Of a stretch of 45,414 nucleotides of DNA, positions 8,318 through 16,250 are shown piece after piece (position 1 is the first letter of the stretch; the number at the start of each line of letters is the position of its first letter). The notes under the pieces are model-generated. The model worked only from the letters and a program-made list of their open reading frames with translations, did no database searches and was not told the origin of the DNA. The translations under genes were made by a program, and so were the position numbers. This stretch comes from JADKAC01 sp964492065. GTDB taxonomy: Bacteria > Bacteroidota > Bacteroidia > Chitinophagales > BACL12. The stretch lies in assembly GCA_964492065.1 (NCBI GenBank), contig CAZBHH010000021.1, forward strand, positions 1 through 45,414, written 5' to 3'.

Positions 8318-9274
8318 GTGAAACGCATTCTCATCACCGGCGCTGCGGGTTTCTTAGGATCCCATCTTTGCGATCGTTTCATAAAAGAGCAGTATCATGT
8401 AATCGGCATGGATAACCTGATAACGGGTTCATTGCGCAATATTGAACACTTGTTTAAGCTGGAGCATTTTGAATTTTACCACCACGATGTTTCCAAGTTT
8501 GTACATGTGCCGGGCAATCTCGATTACATTTTGCATTTTGCCTCTCCTGCCAGCCCTATTGACTATTTAAGAATGCCTATTCAGACATTGAAAGTGGGTT
8601 CGCTGGGTACCCATAATCTCTTAGGTCTGGCAAAGTCAAAGAGCAGCAGGATATTGATTGCATCCACCAGCGAGGTGTATGGCGATCCGCTGGTGCATCC
8701 GCAGAACGAAGCGTACTGGGGAAATGTAAATCCCGTCGGCCCGCGGGGAGTTTACGATGAGGCCAAGCGGTTTCAGGAAGCGATAACCATGGCATACCAT
8801 ACTTTTCACGGATTGGAAACACGTATAGTGCGCATTTTTAATACTTACGGCCCCCGTATGCGCCTCAACGATGGCCGTGCGCTGCCGGCCTTTATCGGCC
8901 AGGCAATCCGGGGCGAAAACATCACTGTTTTTGGCGATGGCAGCCAGACTCGCTCATTTTGCTATGTGGACGATTTGGTCGAAGGCGTTTACCGCCTGTT
9001 GCTTGCCGATTACACACAGCCTTTGAATATAGGAAACCCGGATGAAATTACCATTAAAGAATTTGCCGAAGAAATTATTTCACTTACGCAGACGCATCTA
9101 AGTATAGTGTACCGCCCTCTGCCCGAAGATGATCCGAAACAGCGCAGACCGGATATTTCCCTCGCAAAACAAATCCTGGATTGGGAGCCTAAGGTCACCA
9201 GAAAAGAAGGCCTGAAAATTACCTATGACTACTTCAAGAGCCTGCCGCAAGAATTGTTATACCAACAGTTATAA
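8318..9274 (+). CDS. uxs: UDP-glucuronate decarboxylase (UDP-xylose synthase)
   Basis: Converts UDP-glucuronate to UDP-xylose through an NAD-bound 4-keto intermediate. The 318-residue SDR has GAAGFLG at 8-14, STSEVYGDP (116-124, supplying Ser/Thr and Glu119) and Tyr146/Lys150 in GPRGVYDEAKR, the block that separates UXS enzymes from other epimerases. VRIFNTYGPRM and the C-terminal RRPDIS block also fit. It starts with GTG at 8318; the residues that follow it (KRILITGAAG) are the normal family beginning, so a later start is excluded. Substrate is supplied by the adjacent ugd. No xylosyltransferase is in the window. Confidence 0.95.
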   Translation: MKRILITGAAGFLGSHLCDRFIKEQYHVIGMDNLITGSLRNIEHLFKLEHFEFYHHDVSKFVHVPGNLDYILHFASPASPIDYLRMPIQTLKVGSLGTHNLLGLAKSKSSRILIASTSEVYGDPLVHPQNEAYWGNVNPVGPRGVYDEAKRFQEAITMAYHTFHGLETRIVRIFNTYGPRMRLNDGRALPAFIGQAIRGENITVFGDGSQTRSFCYVDDLVEGVYRLLLADYTQPLNIGNPDEITIKEFAEEIISLTQTHLSIVYRPLPEDDPKQRRPDISLAKQILDWEPKVTRKEGLKITYDYFKSLPQELLYQQL

Positions 9275-9319
9275 CAGTTGTAAAAACCACATCGGCAACG
9301 CCGCTCCGGAAAGTGGAAA

Positions 9320-9940
9320 TTAAGCCTTAGACGATTTTTTGCGCCGGGCAAAAAACAGGGCGAGACCGGCAAGCACTAAACCGATGCCTATATATCCCGG
9401 GATACCGAAACCCGCTTTCTGACCTTTCATATCAAATTTGAAAATGGCTTTTCCCAAAGCGTCTTTATCCACTTCGATATTGGCCGATTCGGCAGGGAAG
9501 CGCAAGTACGTGGTTTGCTGTAACTGGCCGCCGTATTCCAATGGCGAGGCGATATACATATACTCCTTTTCATTCAATTCGGTGAGGTCAATATTTTTGT
9601 CATCGGTTTCAATGATCCAGTTGCCCCGCTTATCTACCTTACACACGCCGTAGGCTTTCAGTTTCAATTGCCAACTGCGCTCCATTTCATTTTTTTCCAG
9701 GGAAAAATCGCCCAGGAAGTAAGCCGGCATTTCCCTTTCCATTTGCCTTTTTAATATTGCGGGGTTATTGCCGTAAACGGCAACCCAGTTTTGCCAGGAA
9801 GTGGCATCCATGGTCATCGATACGGTGATATTTGCATTGCCGAAGGCATCCAAATCCATTTCAATTTTTTGCTTCATAATTTGCTGGCCATATGCCAGTG
9901 AAGCAATACAAAACGTTAAACAAGCAATTGTGAGTTTCAT
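9320..9940 (-). CDS. Exported protein with C-terminal membrane anchor, function unknown
   Basis: Not recognised. From the ATG at 9940 (MKLTIACLT) it is 206 residues: a signal peptide ending at AYGQQ, about 150 residues of beta-rich exported sequence, then a Gly-rich hydrophobic segment starting at GIPGYIGIGL and ending in a FARRKK basic tail. The mature region would face the periplasm or surface with the tail anchoring it. The Gly/Pro-hydrophobic-Arg ending resembles sorting tails processed by exosortase-like enzymes, but no such enzyme is in view and an ordinary stop-transfer anchor explains it. It begins seven bases after the transglutaminase-like gene, so the two form an operon and probably work together. 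Confidence 0.78.
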   Translation of the reverse strand: MKLTIACLTFCIASLAYGQQIMKQKIEMDLDAFGNANITVSMTMDATSWQNWVAVYGNNPAILKRQMEREMPAYFLGDFSLEKNEMERSWQLKLKAYGVCKVDKRGNWIIETDDKNIDLTELNEKEYMYIASPLEYGGQLQQTTYLRFPAESANIEVDKDALGKAIFKFDMKGQKAGFGIPGYIGIGLVLAGLALFFARRKKSSKA

Positions 9941-9947
9941 TGTTTCT

Positions 9948-11645
9948 TTATTGTATTGATTGGTAAATAGCGTCAATTATTGAGGACATCTGGTTGTAAA
10001 TATTTTGATTACAACCCACGGCTACAATCCGGTAGCCGTTGCCGGTAGCCTTGCCCTTGGCCTTCCAGACAAATACCCCATAATCGGACAAGGTTTGTCC
10101 GTAGGCAGTATTACCACTGAAATTATAACTCAATGTGCTGCCATAGGAGCTGAAATACTGTGCGAGTAAGTTCAGCGCATCTTGCATATTTCCGGCGGGC
10201 AGATCGTAAATGCCGATGTTGGTGCTTTGGTCGGGTGCAACAGCAGTGCCTGTCAGAATAGGTAATTCGGGATACGGATGGCTGTAGTATTGCCAGCCGG
10301 AGGGTATCATGGCTGAAAGAGGTCCCGGGGTTCGTTGTTGACTGGTATTGCCACCGCCGCCTCCGCCGTTATTGCCGCCGCCGCCTCCGCCGTTATTGCC
10401 GCCACCGCCTCCGCCGGTATTGCCGCCGCCGCCTCCTTGATTATATTGAACAGGACCCTGGTTTAGATTGGCATTCATCACGCCGAAATTCGCTGCGAGT
10501 TGATCTACCTTTTCACGCAGAAACTGATCGTCGGGTAAGGTCATGGGTACGGCGCCCTGCTGGTTTAAAGCGTGAATATCTACCATTGTGTACCGCGGGT
10601 CGCCGGCAGAAGCTTTTTGAAAAAATTCTTCTAATTCTTTCATCCCTGTATTAAATGCACTCTCAACGTCGGCGATTTGGCCTAATCCCTCGCCGCCGAT
10701 ACCGGTCGCCTCAATGGCGTAGTATTGATTTGCCATTCTGAAACCCGGATAGGCATGTCCCGGAATTAAAAATATAATCGGGTCTATACCTGCATGCGAC
10801 AAAATGCTGGCGTAGAGAATACTCAGTTCCAGGCATAATCCGGTGTTGCCGGTAATTACTTCGCGGGGCAGCCGGTTCTGCTGTGAGAACGACTGCACAT
10901 CGTCAAGGGAAGATGGAACTCCCTTGGTTCCGCTATATACCATATGCGTCATCAGTGTAGCCTGATAAATGCCGGCGAGAAAACGCACAGCTTCCTTCGG
11001 GTCATTTGTTACCGATGCCTTTTCGCCTTTCAACACTTTTTCCTGCAGTATTTGCGTGTAATAACCGACAATCGGGTCATTGGGGGTTACGTAACAAGCC
11101 AGTAACGCATCGTTGCTGAATACATCACCCCATCCCAATATCTCTTCTGCGGGTATATTGGTAAACACGTATTTATTGCGATCGGTAATCTTGAATGCAA
11201 AACTTTCTTCAATAATATCATCGTCCGATGCGCCATCCCAGGAAACCTCTATTTCCGCATTTTCAGTGGTTTCATTGGTCTTTTTCGTAATATCGTCATT
11301 GAACTTCGGATAACAAACCACTACAGCGGATTGATCGGGATACATCTCGCCGATCACCTCTAACTCAGTCCACTCGATATATCCCGGCACCTGGTATCTG
11401 ACAGTTACATCTTCCAGCTTGGCTTTGGACGTGTTGGTGAGTTTCACTTTAAACAGGTAATACTTGCCGTTTAACGCATCCTTGTTGGAATACACGTTGT
11501 GCGCTGCCGGCATAATGAAACTCGTTTTTACAATTTCGAGATCCAGGTCCCCTTTGCCGCCGCCGAGCGATATCGGGAAAAACAGGGCGGATGCGACAAG
11601 CGCAAGCCCTGCAACTATAAGGATAACAGGTAACAGTTTCTTCAT
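9948..11645 (-). CDS. Membrane-anchored transglutaminase-like protein with Gly/Asn linker
   Basis: 565 residues with several parts. An N-terminal uncleaved signal/membrane segment (3-27) is followed by a beta-sandwich-like region (about 33-160). A transglutaminase/cysteine-protease-like domain (about 165-345) follows, in which Cys271 of GNTGLCLELS starts a helix, His297 lies in IPGHAYPG and Glu312 in YYAIEATG takes the place usually held by Asp. A linker of about 30 residues (404-433) consists of glycine runs broken by NN or NT, and a C-terminal domain (440-565) ends without an anchor. The Cys-His pair suggests a working thiol enzyme; whether it cross-links, cleaves or only binds is unknown. 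Operon partner: the anchored protein seven bases downstream. Confidence 0.8.
   Translation of the reverse strand: MKKLLPVILIVAGLALVASALFFPISLGGGKGDLDLEIVKTSFIMPAAHNVYSNKDALNGKYYLFKVKLTNTSKAKLEDVTVRYQVPGYIEWTELEVIGEMYPDQSAVVVCYPKFNDDITKKTNETTENAEIEVSWDGASDDDIIEESFAFKITDRNKYVFTNIPAEEILGWGDVFSNDALLACYVTPNDPIVGYYTQILQEKVLKGEKASVTNDPKEAVRFLAGIYQATLMTHMVYSGTKGVPSSLDDVQSFSQQNRLPREVITGNTGLCLELSILYASILSHAGIDPIIFLIPGHAYPGFRMANQYYAIEATGIGGEGLGQIADVESAFNTGMKELEEFFQKASAGDPRYTMVDIHALNQQGAVPMTLPDDQFLREKVDQLAANFGVMNANLNQGPVQYNQGGGGGNTGGGGGGNNGGGGGGNNGGGGGGNTSQQRTPGPLSAMIPSGWQYYSHPYPELPILTGTAVAPDQSTNIGIYDLPAGNMQDALNLLAQYFSSYGSTLSYNFSGNTAYGQTLSDYGVFVWKAKGKATGNGYRIVAVGCNQNIYNQMSSIIDAIYQSIQ
10347..10439. repeat. 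24-bp in-frame minisatellite in the transglutaminase-like gene
   Basis: About four head-to-tail copies of a 24-base unit (starts at 10347, 10371, 10395 and 10419, the last incomplete) that differ only at a few third positions. Each encodes eight residues, six Gly plus NN or NT. The repeats form the linker between the enzyme-like and C-terminal domains. Such arrays can change copy number by slippage without breaking the frame. Confidence 0.9.
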
Positions 11646-11706
11646 AAATTCAAGATTAGAAAAACTAAAATAAAGTATTTATTTGATTCTATTTATTTTA
11701 TTTATT

Positions 11707-11714
11707 CAAAAGTA
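11707..11714 (-). promoter_or_regulatory. -7 promoter box of the transglutaminase-like operon
   Basis: Read on the minus strand this is TACTTTTG, a full match to TAnnTTTG. It lies 61 bases before the ATG at 11645, implying an A/T-rich leader of about 55 bases. No convincing -33 TTG is seen at the usual spacing. Confidence 0.45.
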
Positions 11715-11745
11715 TCCGAAAAGTTGAAATTTGGGAAAGGATGTT

Positions 11746-11765
11746 ACCTACTTAATATAGTAGGT
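11746..11765. promoter_or_regulatory. Inverted repeat in the 288-base divergent region (possible operator)
   Basis: A perfect 7-bp inverted repeat: ACCTACT (11746-11752), six bases, AGTAGGT (11759-11765). It lies about 45 bases upstream of the predicted start of the transglutaminase-like transcript, in the gap 11646-11933 shared with kdsD. It could be an operator or a small hairpin. Apart from the two promoter boxes and this repeat I see nothing else in that gap; the short open frames across it have no protein character. Confidence 0.35.
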
Positions 11766-11921
11766 TGTTTCCGGGGTTGCAGTATTCCCGATGCATTAAA
11801 ACGGCAATGCGCCGGTTTTCGGCCCTGGCGATTTCATGGTAACGATTGCTTGTACCCTGCGGTTTTCCACGCTCACTGTCCGGTAGGGGGCCACAATGAA
11901 ATACATGAATCGCAATTACTC

Positions 11922-11929
11922 TAAATTTG
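11922..11929 (+). promoter_or_regulatory. -7 promoter box of kdsD, four bases before ATG
   Basis: TAAATTTG matches TAnnTTTG and is separated from the kdsD ATG by only CAAC. Transcription should therefore begin at or next to the ATG, predicting a leaderless mRNA. No TTG is found at the -33 position. Confidence 0.5.
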
Positions 11930-11933
11930 CAAC

Positions 11934-12890
11934 ATGCGACATGTCGAAGCCGCCAGGCGTGTATTGGAATTTGAATCACTGCAAATACAGCGCTCCATCG
12001 CTCTGTTGGATGCGCAGTTTGACAATGCGGTCGACTCTATCCTCGAATGCAAGGGTAAAGTGGTAGTATGCGGAATCGGCAAATCGGGGAGCGTCGCACA
12101 AAAAGTAACGGCCACGCTGTGCAGTACGGGAACGGAAGCGGTTTTTTTGCACGCCGCCGAAGCCATCCACGGCGATATAGGCATATACCGCCGCGGCGAT
12201 ATAGTCGTTTTTTTTACCAAGAGCGGCACTACCGCCGAGATGCTGCAGCTCATCCCGTTTTTTAAGGAGCGGGAATCGAAGATTATCGCCGTCACCGGCA
12301 ATATGCATTCGCCGGTTGCCAGGCAATCGGATTTTATCATCAACGCATCGGTGGAACGAGAGGCAGACACGCTCAACCTGGCGCCGACGGCATCATCAAC
12401 AGTGGCGCTGGCATTGGGCGATGCCCTGGCGGTGGCGCTGATGCATGCCCGCGGGTTTGGCGAACGGGATTTTGCTCGCCTGCACCCCGGCGGTCAACTG
12501 GGTAAAAACCTCCTGCTGAAAGTGTCCGATGTGATGCATCCTACCCAACATATCGCCACCGTCGATACGACCACAAGCCTTCGCGATGTGATTATTGCCA
12601 TGACAAAACACAATTTGGGCGCCGCCTGTGTCGTCGATGCCGACGGCAGTTTTGCCGGGATAATAACGGATGGCGATGTGCGCCGCATCCTCATTCACAC
12701 AACGGACATTAATTCGATATCCGCCCAGTCGATGATGACTGCCAACCCGGTGACTGTCGCTCCCGATGCGCCTTTAAAAGTTGCCGTTGATCTGATGGAA
12801 AACCGCTCTTCGCAATTGTCTGTCCTGCCGGTAATTGACGCTGGGAAATTGATGGGGCTGATACGCATCCACGACGTGTATCAGAAATAG
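11934..12890 (+). CDS. kdsD: Arabinose-5-phosphate isomerase (KpsF/GutQ family)
   Basis: Interconverts ribulose-5-phosphate and arabinose-5-phosphate, the first step of Kdo synthesis for lipopolysaccharide. The 318 residues comprise an N-terminal SIS domain with GIGKSGSVAQK and FFTKSGTTAE (sugar-phosphate loops), HAAEAIHGDIG, and APTASST, then the linker LHPGGQLGK and two CBS domains (about 200-318, DVMHPTQ and MMTANPV) that normally sense nucleotides or sugars. Length matches the SIS-CBS2 type. The ATG follows a promoter box by four bases. No other Kdo gene is in the window. It converges on the biotin-carrier gene with a single base between the stops. Confidence 0.94.
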   Translation: MRHVEAARRVLEFESLQIQRSIALLDAQFDNAVDSILECKGKVVVCGIGKSGSVAQKVTATLCSTGTEAVFLHAAEAIHGDIGIYRRGDIVVFFTKSGTTAEMLQLIPFFKERESKIIAVTGNMHSPVARQSDFIINASVEREADTLNLAPTASSTVALALGDALAVALMHARGFGERDFARLHPGGQLGKNLLLKVSDVMHPTQHIATVDTTTSLRDVIIAMTKHNLGAACVVDADGSFAGIITDGDVRRILIHTTDINSISAQSMMTANPVTVAPDAPLKVAVDLMENRSSQLSVLPVIDAGKLMGLIRIHDVYQK

Positions 12891-12891
12891 C

Positions 12892-13380
12892 CTATTCAAA
12901 CAGGATTAACACGTGATTTTTATCTACATTCTGTCCCTTCTGTACTTCTATACTCTTGATGACGGCATCGCCCGGCGCTTTTAACACGTTTTCCATCTTC
13001 ATAGCTTCCAGCACAATTAACCCGTCGCCTTTCTGTACGCTCTGTCCCGCCTGCACCCGGATATCCAACACCGATCCCGGCATGGGCGCTTTTAAGTCAC
13101 TGGCTTTCGCACTGTGAGCGGCGTCAAACCCCATTTGCTCCAAAAGCAAATCCAGTTTTTCTTTTAAGCGGACTTCGTAAGTGTTCTGATTGATGCGCAG
13201 TATAATTGTCTTTTGCGCCGCATCGATGCGCACCACTTCCGCATTGTAGGACCGCCCCTTGTCCAGCACATGGTAAAACCGGTCGCCGGTTTGAATTATC
13301 TCCGCAATTACCGATTCGCCGTCAATAGTTCCGCTTTCTATTTCAAATGAGGTGTTTTCGTTCACTATCGCTTTTGCCAT
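12892..13380 (-). CDS. Biotin/lipoyl-attachment carrier protein (acyl-CoA carboxylase type)
   Basis: A 162-residue biotin carrier. The C-terminal half (about 95-162) is a biotinyl domain with the signature EAMKMEN; Lys128 is the residue to be biotinylated. The N-terminal 90 residues resemble the BT-like region of acyl-CoA carboxylase alpha chains that docks carrier and carboxyltransferase. It therefore looks like the carrier piece of a propionyl/methylcrotonyl-type carboxylase rather than classical AccB. The ATG at 13380 (MAKAIVNENT) is preferred to an upstream extension to 13467, which reads into the promoter region of the divergent M1 peptidase. The carboxylase and transferase subunits are not in the window. 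Confidence 0.87.
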   Translation of the reverse strand: MAKAIVNENTSFEIESGTIDGESVIAEIIQTGDRFYHVLDKGRSYNAEVVRIDAAQKTIILRINQNTYEVRLKEKLDLLLEQMGFDAAHSAKASDLKAPMPGSVLDIRVQAGQSVQKGDGLIVLEAMKMENVLKAPGDAVIKSIEVQKGQNVDKNHVLILFE

Positions 13381-13438
13381 ATTAACACATTTTAATTTCC
13401 CGTCGTGGTAAATTCGCAATACCAATACATCTAATCGG

Positions 13439-13446
13439 TATCTTTG
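13439..13446 (+). promoter_or_regulatory. -7 promoter box of the M1 peptidase gene
   Basis: TATCTTTG matches TAnnTTTG and ends 37 bases before the ATG at 13484, in the gap between two divergent genes. No TTG is present at the -33 position, so support comes from the -7 box and its placement. Confidence 0.45.
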
Positions 13447-13483
13447 CCGGTCTGTTATAAAATTCAAAACTAAACTTTTCGTA

Positions 13484-16126
13484 ATGAAATTCAGAAATAT
13501 CGTTTTACTCGCCGCAATTATTCCGCTATTGACTCAATGCGATGAAACCAAAAAACTGTATAAGTCGGAGGACTATCAGGGTGATGTTGATACCAGCTAC
13601 ACGGATTGGTACGAAAGTGAAGATGAATATTACGATGAGGGAAGCGATTACACTTACGACGATACCGACTATTGGGAGGCTGACACCATCAGCCCCTTCA
13701 GCGATGTCGTCTATCGGGCGAGCCATACACGCATCAACGACCTGCTGCACACAAAACTCGAAGTGCGCTTCGATTGGGCAAAGGCGTACTTGTTCGGCAA
13801 GGCAACGTTGACGTTTAAACCGTATTTCTACCCCACTTCCCAATTGGTTTTGGATGCAAAGGGAATGGATTTGCATTCTATAGCAATGGTTACTGCCAAT
13901 GGCAATACGCCACTGCAATACTCCTACGACAGCTTGCAAATTACCATTGATTTGGGCAGGAAATACAAGAGGGAAGAGACCTATACCATTGCGATTGATT
14001 ACACGGCCAAACCCAATGAACTTCCCGAAGGCGGCAGCCTGGCAATCACTTCAGACAAGGGTTTGTATTTTATCAATAACGATGGCAGCGACCCCAATAA
14101 GCCTATGCAAATATGGACACAGGGCGAAACCGAATCCAATTCCGCATGGTTTCCCACTATTGATAAACCCAATGAAAGAACAACGGAAGAAATCTATATC
14201 ACCATAGAAGATAAATACAGGACGTTGTCCAACGGCCTATTGATGTCTTCAAAAAAGAATGCCGACGGCACCAGGACGGATTACTGGAAAATGGATAAGC
14301 CGCATGCGCCGTATTTATTTATGATGGCAATCGGCGAATACGCCGTAGTCAAAGATTCGTGGAATGGCCTGGCTGTCGATTATTATGTGGAACCCGAATA
14401 TGCACAATACGCAAAAGACATTTTTGGCAACACGCCGGAGATGATGACCTTCTACAGCAAGATTCTCAATTACACATTTCCCTGGCCCAAATACGCCCAG
14501 GTGATAGTGCGGGATTACGTGTCGGGAGCGATGGAGAATACTACTGCAACCGTACACGGCGAATTCGTGCAGCAAACCGACCGCGAATTGCTGGATGGCG
14601 ATAACGAAGATGTGATCTCTCACGAATTGTTCCACCAGTGGTTTGGCGATTTGGTTACTACAGAATCCTGGAGTAACATCCCGCTGAACGAATCGTTTGC
14701 CACCTATGGCGAGTATTTATGGCGTGAATATAAATATGGCCGCGACTATGCAGACGAACATTTGCAGCAGGATTACGACAGCTATATGAGCGAATCGCAA
14801 TCCAAAATGGAGAATATGATACGCTTCGATTATGCAAGCAGGGAAGATATGTTCGATTCGCACAGTTACTCAAAAGGCGGTTGTATTTTACACATGTTGC
14901 GCAAGTACGTCGGCGACGATGCGTTCTTCACTGCGCTGAATAAATACCTCACCGACAATGCATACCAGAGCGTTGAAATCCACAACCTGCGCCTGGCTTT
15001 TGAAGCGGTTACCGGCGAAGACCTGAACTGGTTTTTCAATGAGTGGTTTTTCAACTCCGGCCACCCGGTTTTATACGTAGCTTATGGCTACGACGAAGTA
15101 ACCGGTAAGGCAAGCGTGAGCGTGGAACAACTGCAATCCGATCCCGCCCCGATTTACACCTTGCCCGTCGATGTGGATGTTTACGTGAATGGCGTCGCTA
15201 CCCGGCACCGCATAGTGATAGAGAGGCCTTCAGAAACATTCTTCTTCGATGTGGAAGCCCAGCCGGATTTTATAAATTTTGATGCGGAAAATATGCTGCT
15301 GGCAGAGATTACCGATAATATGGCCTTTGAAGAACAGTTGGCGCAGTACCGCTTGAGCCCGTTATATCTCGACAGGTACAATGCTTTGACGCAAATTGCC
15401 TATTCACAGGGCTATTACGACGAAGCAATTGACGCCGTCACCCGTGCGCTGGATGACCCCTCTGCAGAGATTCGCCGCTTTGCAATCGATACGATTCAAA
15501 TAGACGTCAATACGCCACAGTCATTAAAAGATAAAATTGTAATGATGGCCTCCGCAGATAAAAACAGTAGTGTGCGCTCGGCTGCAATTGACCGGTTAAC
15601 GGAATTAAATCTCCCAAATGCCGAAGAGATTATTCGCTCTGCACTGAACGACAGTGCATATAGCGTAGTGGGTTCCGCTTTACGGCAATTATATGAGCTA
15701 AATCCCGAAGATGGATTGGAAGAGGCGAGAAAATTCGGCAATGAAACAAGCATTAATATCCTGTATATCGTCTGGCAGATTATTGCCGAAAGAGGCGATG
15801 AAAGCGACAGTCACCTGTTTGAATCCTCTGCTAAAAATTTCTCGGGATGGGAGAGATATTATATTCTCGATTCCTACAGTGCTTACCTCGAGAGGATACA
15901 TAATTTTGAAATAATCAAAAACGGCGTCGATTATTTAGCCGGTATCTCAATGGATGATTCGGCCGGTTGGCTCGCATTTTTCTCCACGAGTTACCTGACG
16001 GGACTAAATACTTACTACACGGAAAATATTGATGCGCAGGATGCGGCTACCCGGGAGGTATGGACTCAGGCAATTTCCTATATCGGCGATGTATTGGCGC
16101 AGATAAGTGGCAGCAGTGATTATTAA
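13484..16126 (+). CDS. M1-family metallopeptidase (aminopeptidase) lipoprotein with HEAT-like C-terminus
   Basis: An 880-residue zinc aminopeptidase. The start is a signal peptide with Cys19 in LLTQC, a lipobox with an unusual Gln before the Cys. Residues 20-70 are strongly acidic and Tyr-rich, a low-complexity spacer that may act as a surface-export signal. The M1 fold follows: GAMEN at 348-352, HELFHQW with His380, Glu381 and His384, and the third ligand Glu403 in NESFATYGE. YSKGG supplies the catalytic Tyr. The last 230 residues are helical repeats of HEAT type (for example SSVRSAAIDRL) as in cold-active M1 enzymes. Likely cleaves peptides at the cell surface or in the periplasm. Ends in a strong terminator. 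Confidence 0.93.
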   Translation: MKFRNIVLLAAIIPLLTQCDETKKLYKSEDYQGDVDTSYTDWYESEDEYYDEGSDYTYDDTDYWEADTISPFSDVVYRASHTRINDLLHTKLEVRFDWAKAYLFGKATLTFKPYFYPTSQLVLDAKGMDLHSIAMVTANGNTPLQYSYDSLQITIDLGRKYKREETYTIAIDYTAKPNELPEGGSLAITSDKGLYFINNDGSDPNKPMQIWTQGETESNSAWFPTIDKPNERTTEEIYITIEDKYRTLSNGLLMSSKKNADGTRTDYWKMDKPHAPYLFMMAIGEYAVVKDSWNGLAVDYYVEPEYAQYAKDIFGNTPEMMTFYSKILNYTFPWPKYAQVIVRDYVSGAMENTTATVHGEFVQQTDRELLDGDNEDVISHELFHQWFGDLVTTESWSNIPLNESFATYGEYLWREYKYGRDYADEHLQQDYDSYMSESQSKMENMIRFDYASREDMFDSHSYSKGGCILHMLRKYVGDDAFFTALNKYLTDNAYQSVEIHNLRLAFEAVTGEDLNWFFNEWFFNSGHPVLYVAYGYDEVTGKASVSVEQLQSDPAPIYTLPVDVDVYVNGVATRHRIVIERPSETFFFDVEAQPDFINFDAENMLLAEITDNMAFEEQLAQYRLSPLYLDRYNALTQIAYSQGYYDEAIDAVTRALDDPSAEIRRFAIDTIQIDVNTPQSLKDKIVMMASADKNSSVRSAAIDRLTELNLPNAEEIIRSALNDSAYSVVGSALRQLYELNPEDGLEEARKFGNETSINILYIVWQIIAERGDESDSHLFESSAKNFSGWERYYILDSYSAYLERIHNFEIIKNGVDYLAGISMDDSAGWLAFFSTSYLTGLNTYYTENIDAQDAATREVWTQAISYIGDVLAQISGSSDY

Positions 16127-16140
16127 CTTTCTTCACCGTA

Positions 16141-16175
16141 ATGCGACAGCAGACACCTGCTGTCGCATTTTTTTT
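16141..16175 (+). terminator. Rho-independent terminator of the M1 peptidase gene
   Basis: A perfect 12-bp stem (16141-16152 with 16157-16168), a four-base loop ACAC, and eight T at 16168-16175, beginning 14 bases after the stop codon. There is no matching U-tract on the other strand, so it serves the plus-strand gene only. Confidence 0.95.
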
Positions 16176-16250
16176 ATTCCGGTATTGCGTATTTTAAATA
16201 TTCAATTAGCCCGGGCATCTGAAAATAAATGGGTGCATATCGCAATTGCG

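Noticed and set aside
11724..11979. Short open frames (66 and 75 codons) in the kdsD upstream gap
   Set aside because: They overlap the promoter region and the kdsD start, lack sensible composition, and have no start signal or known domain.
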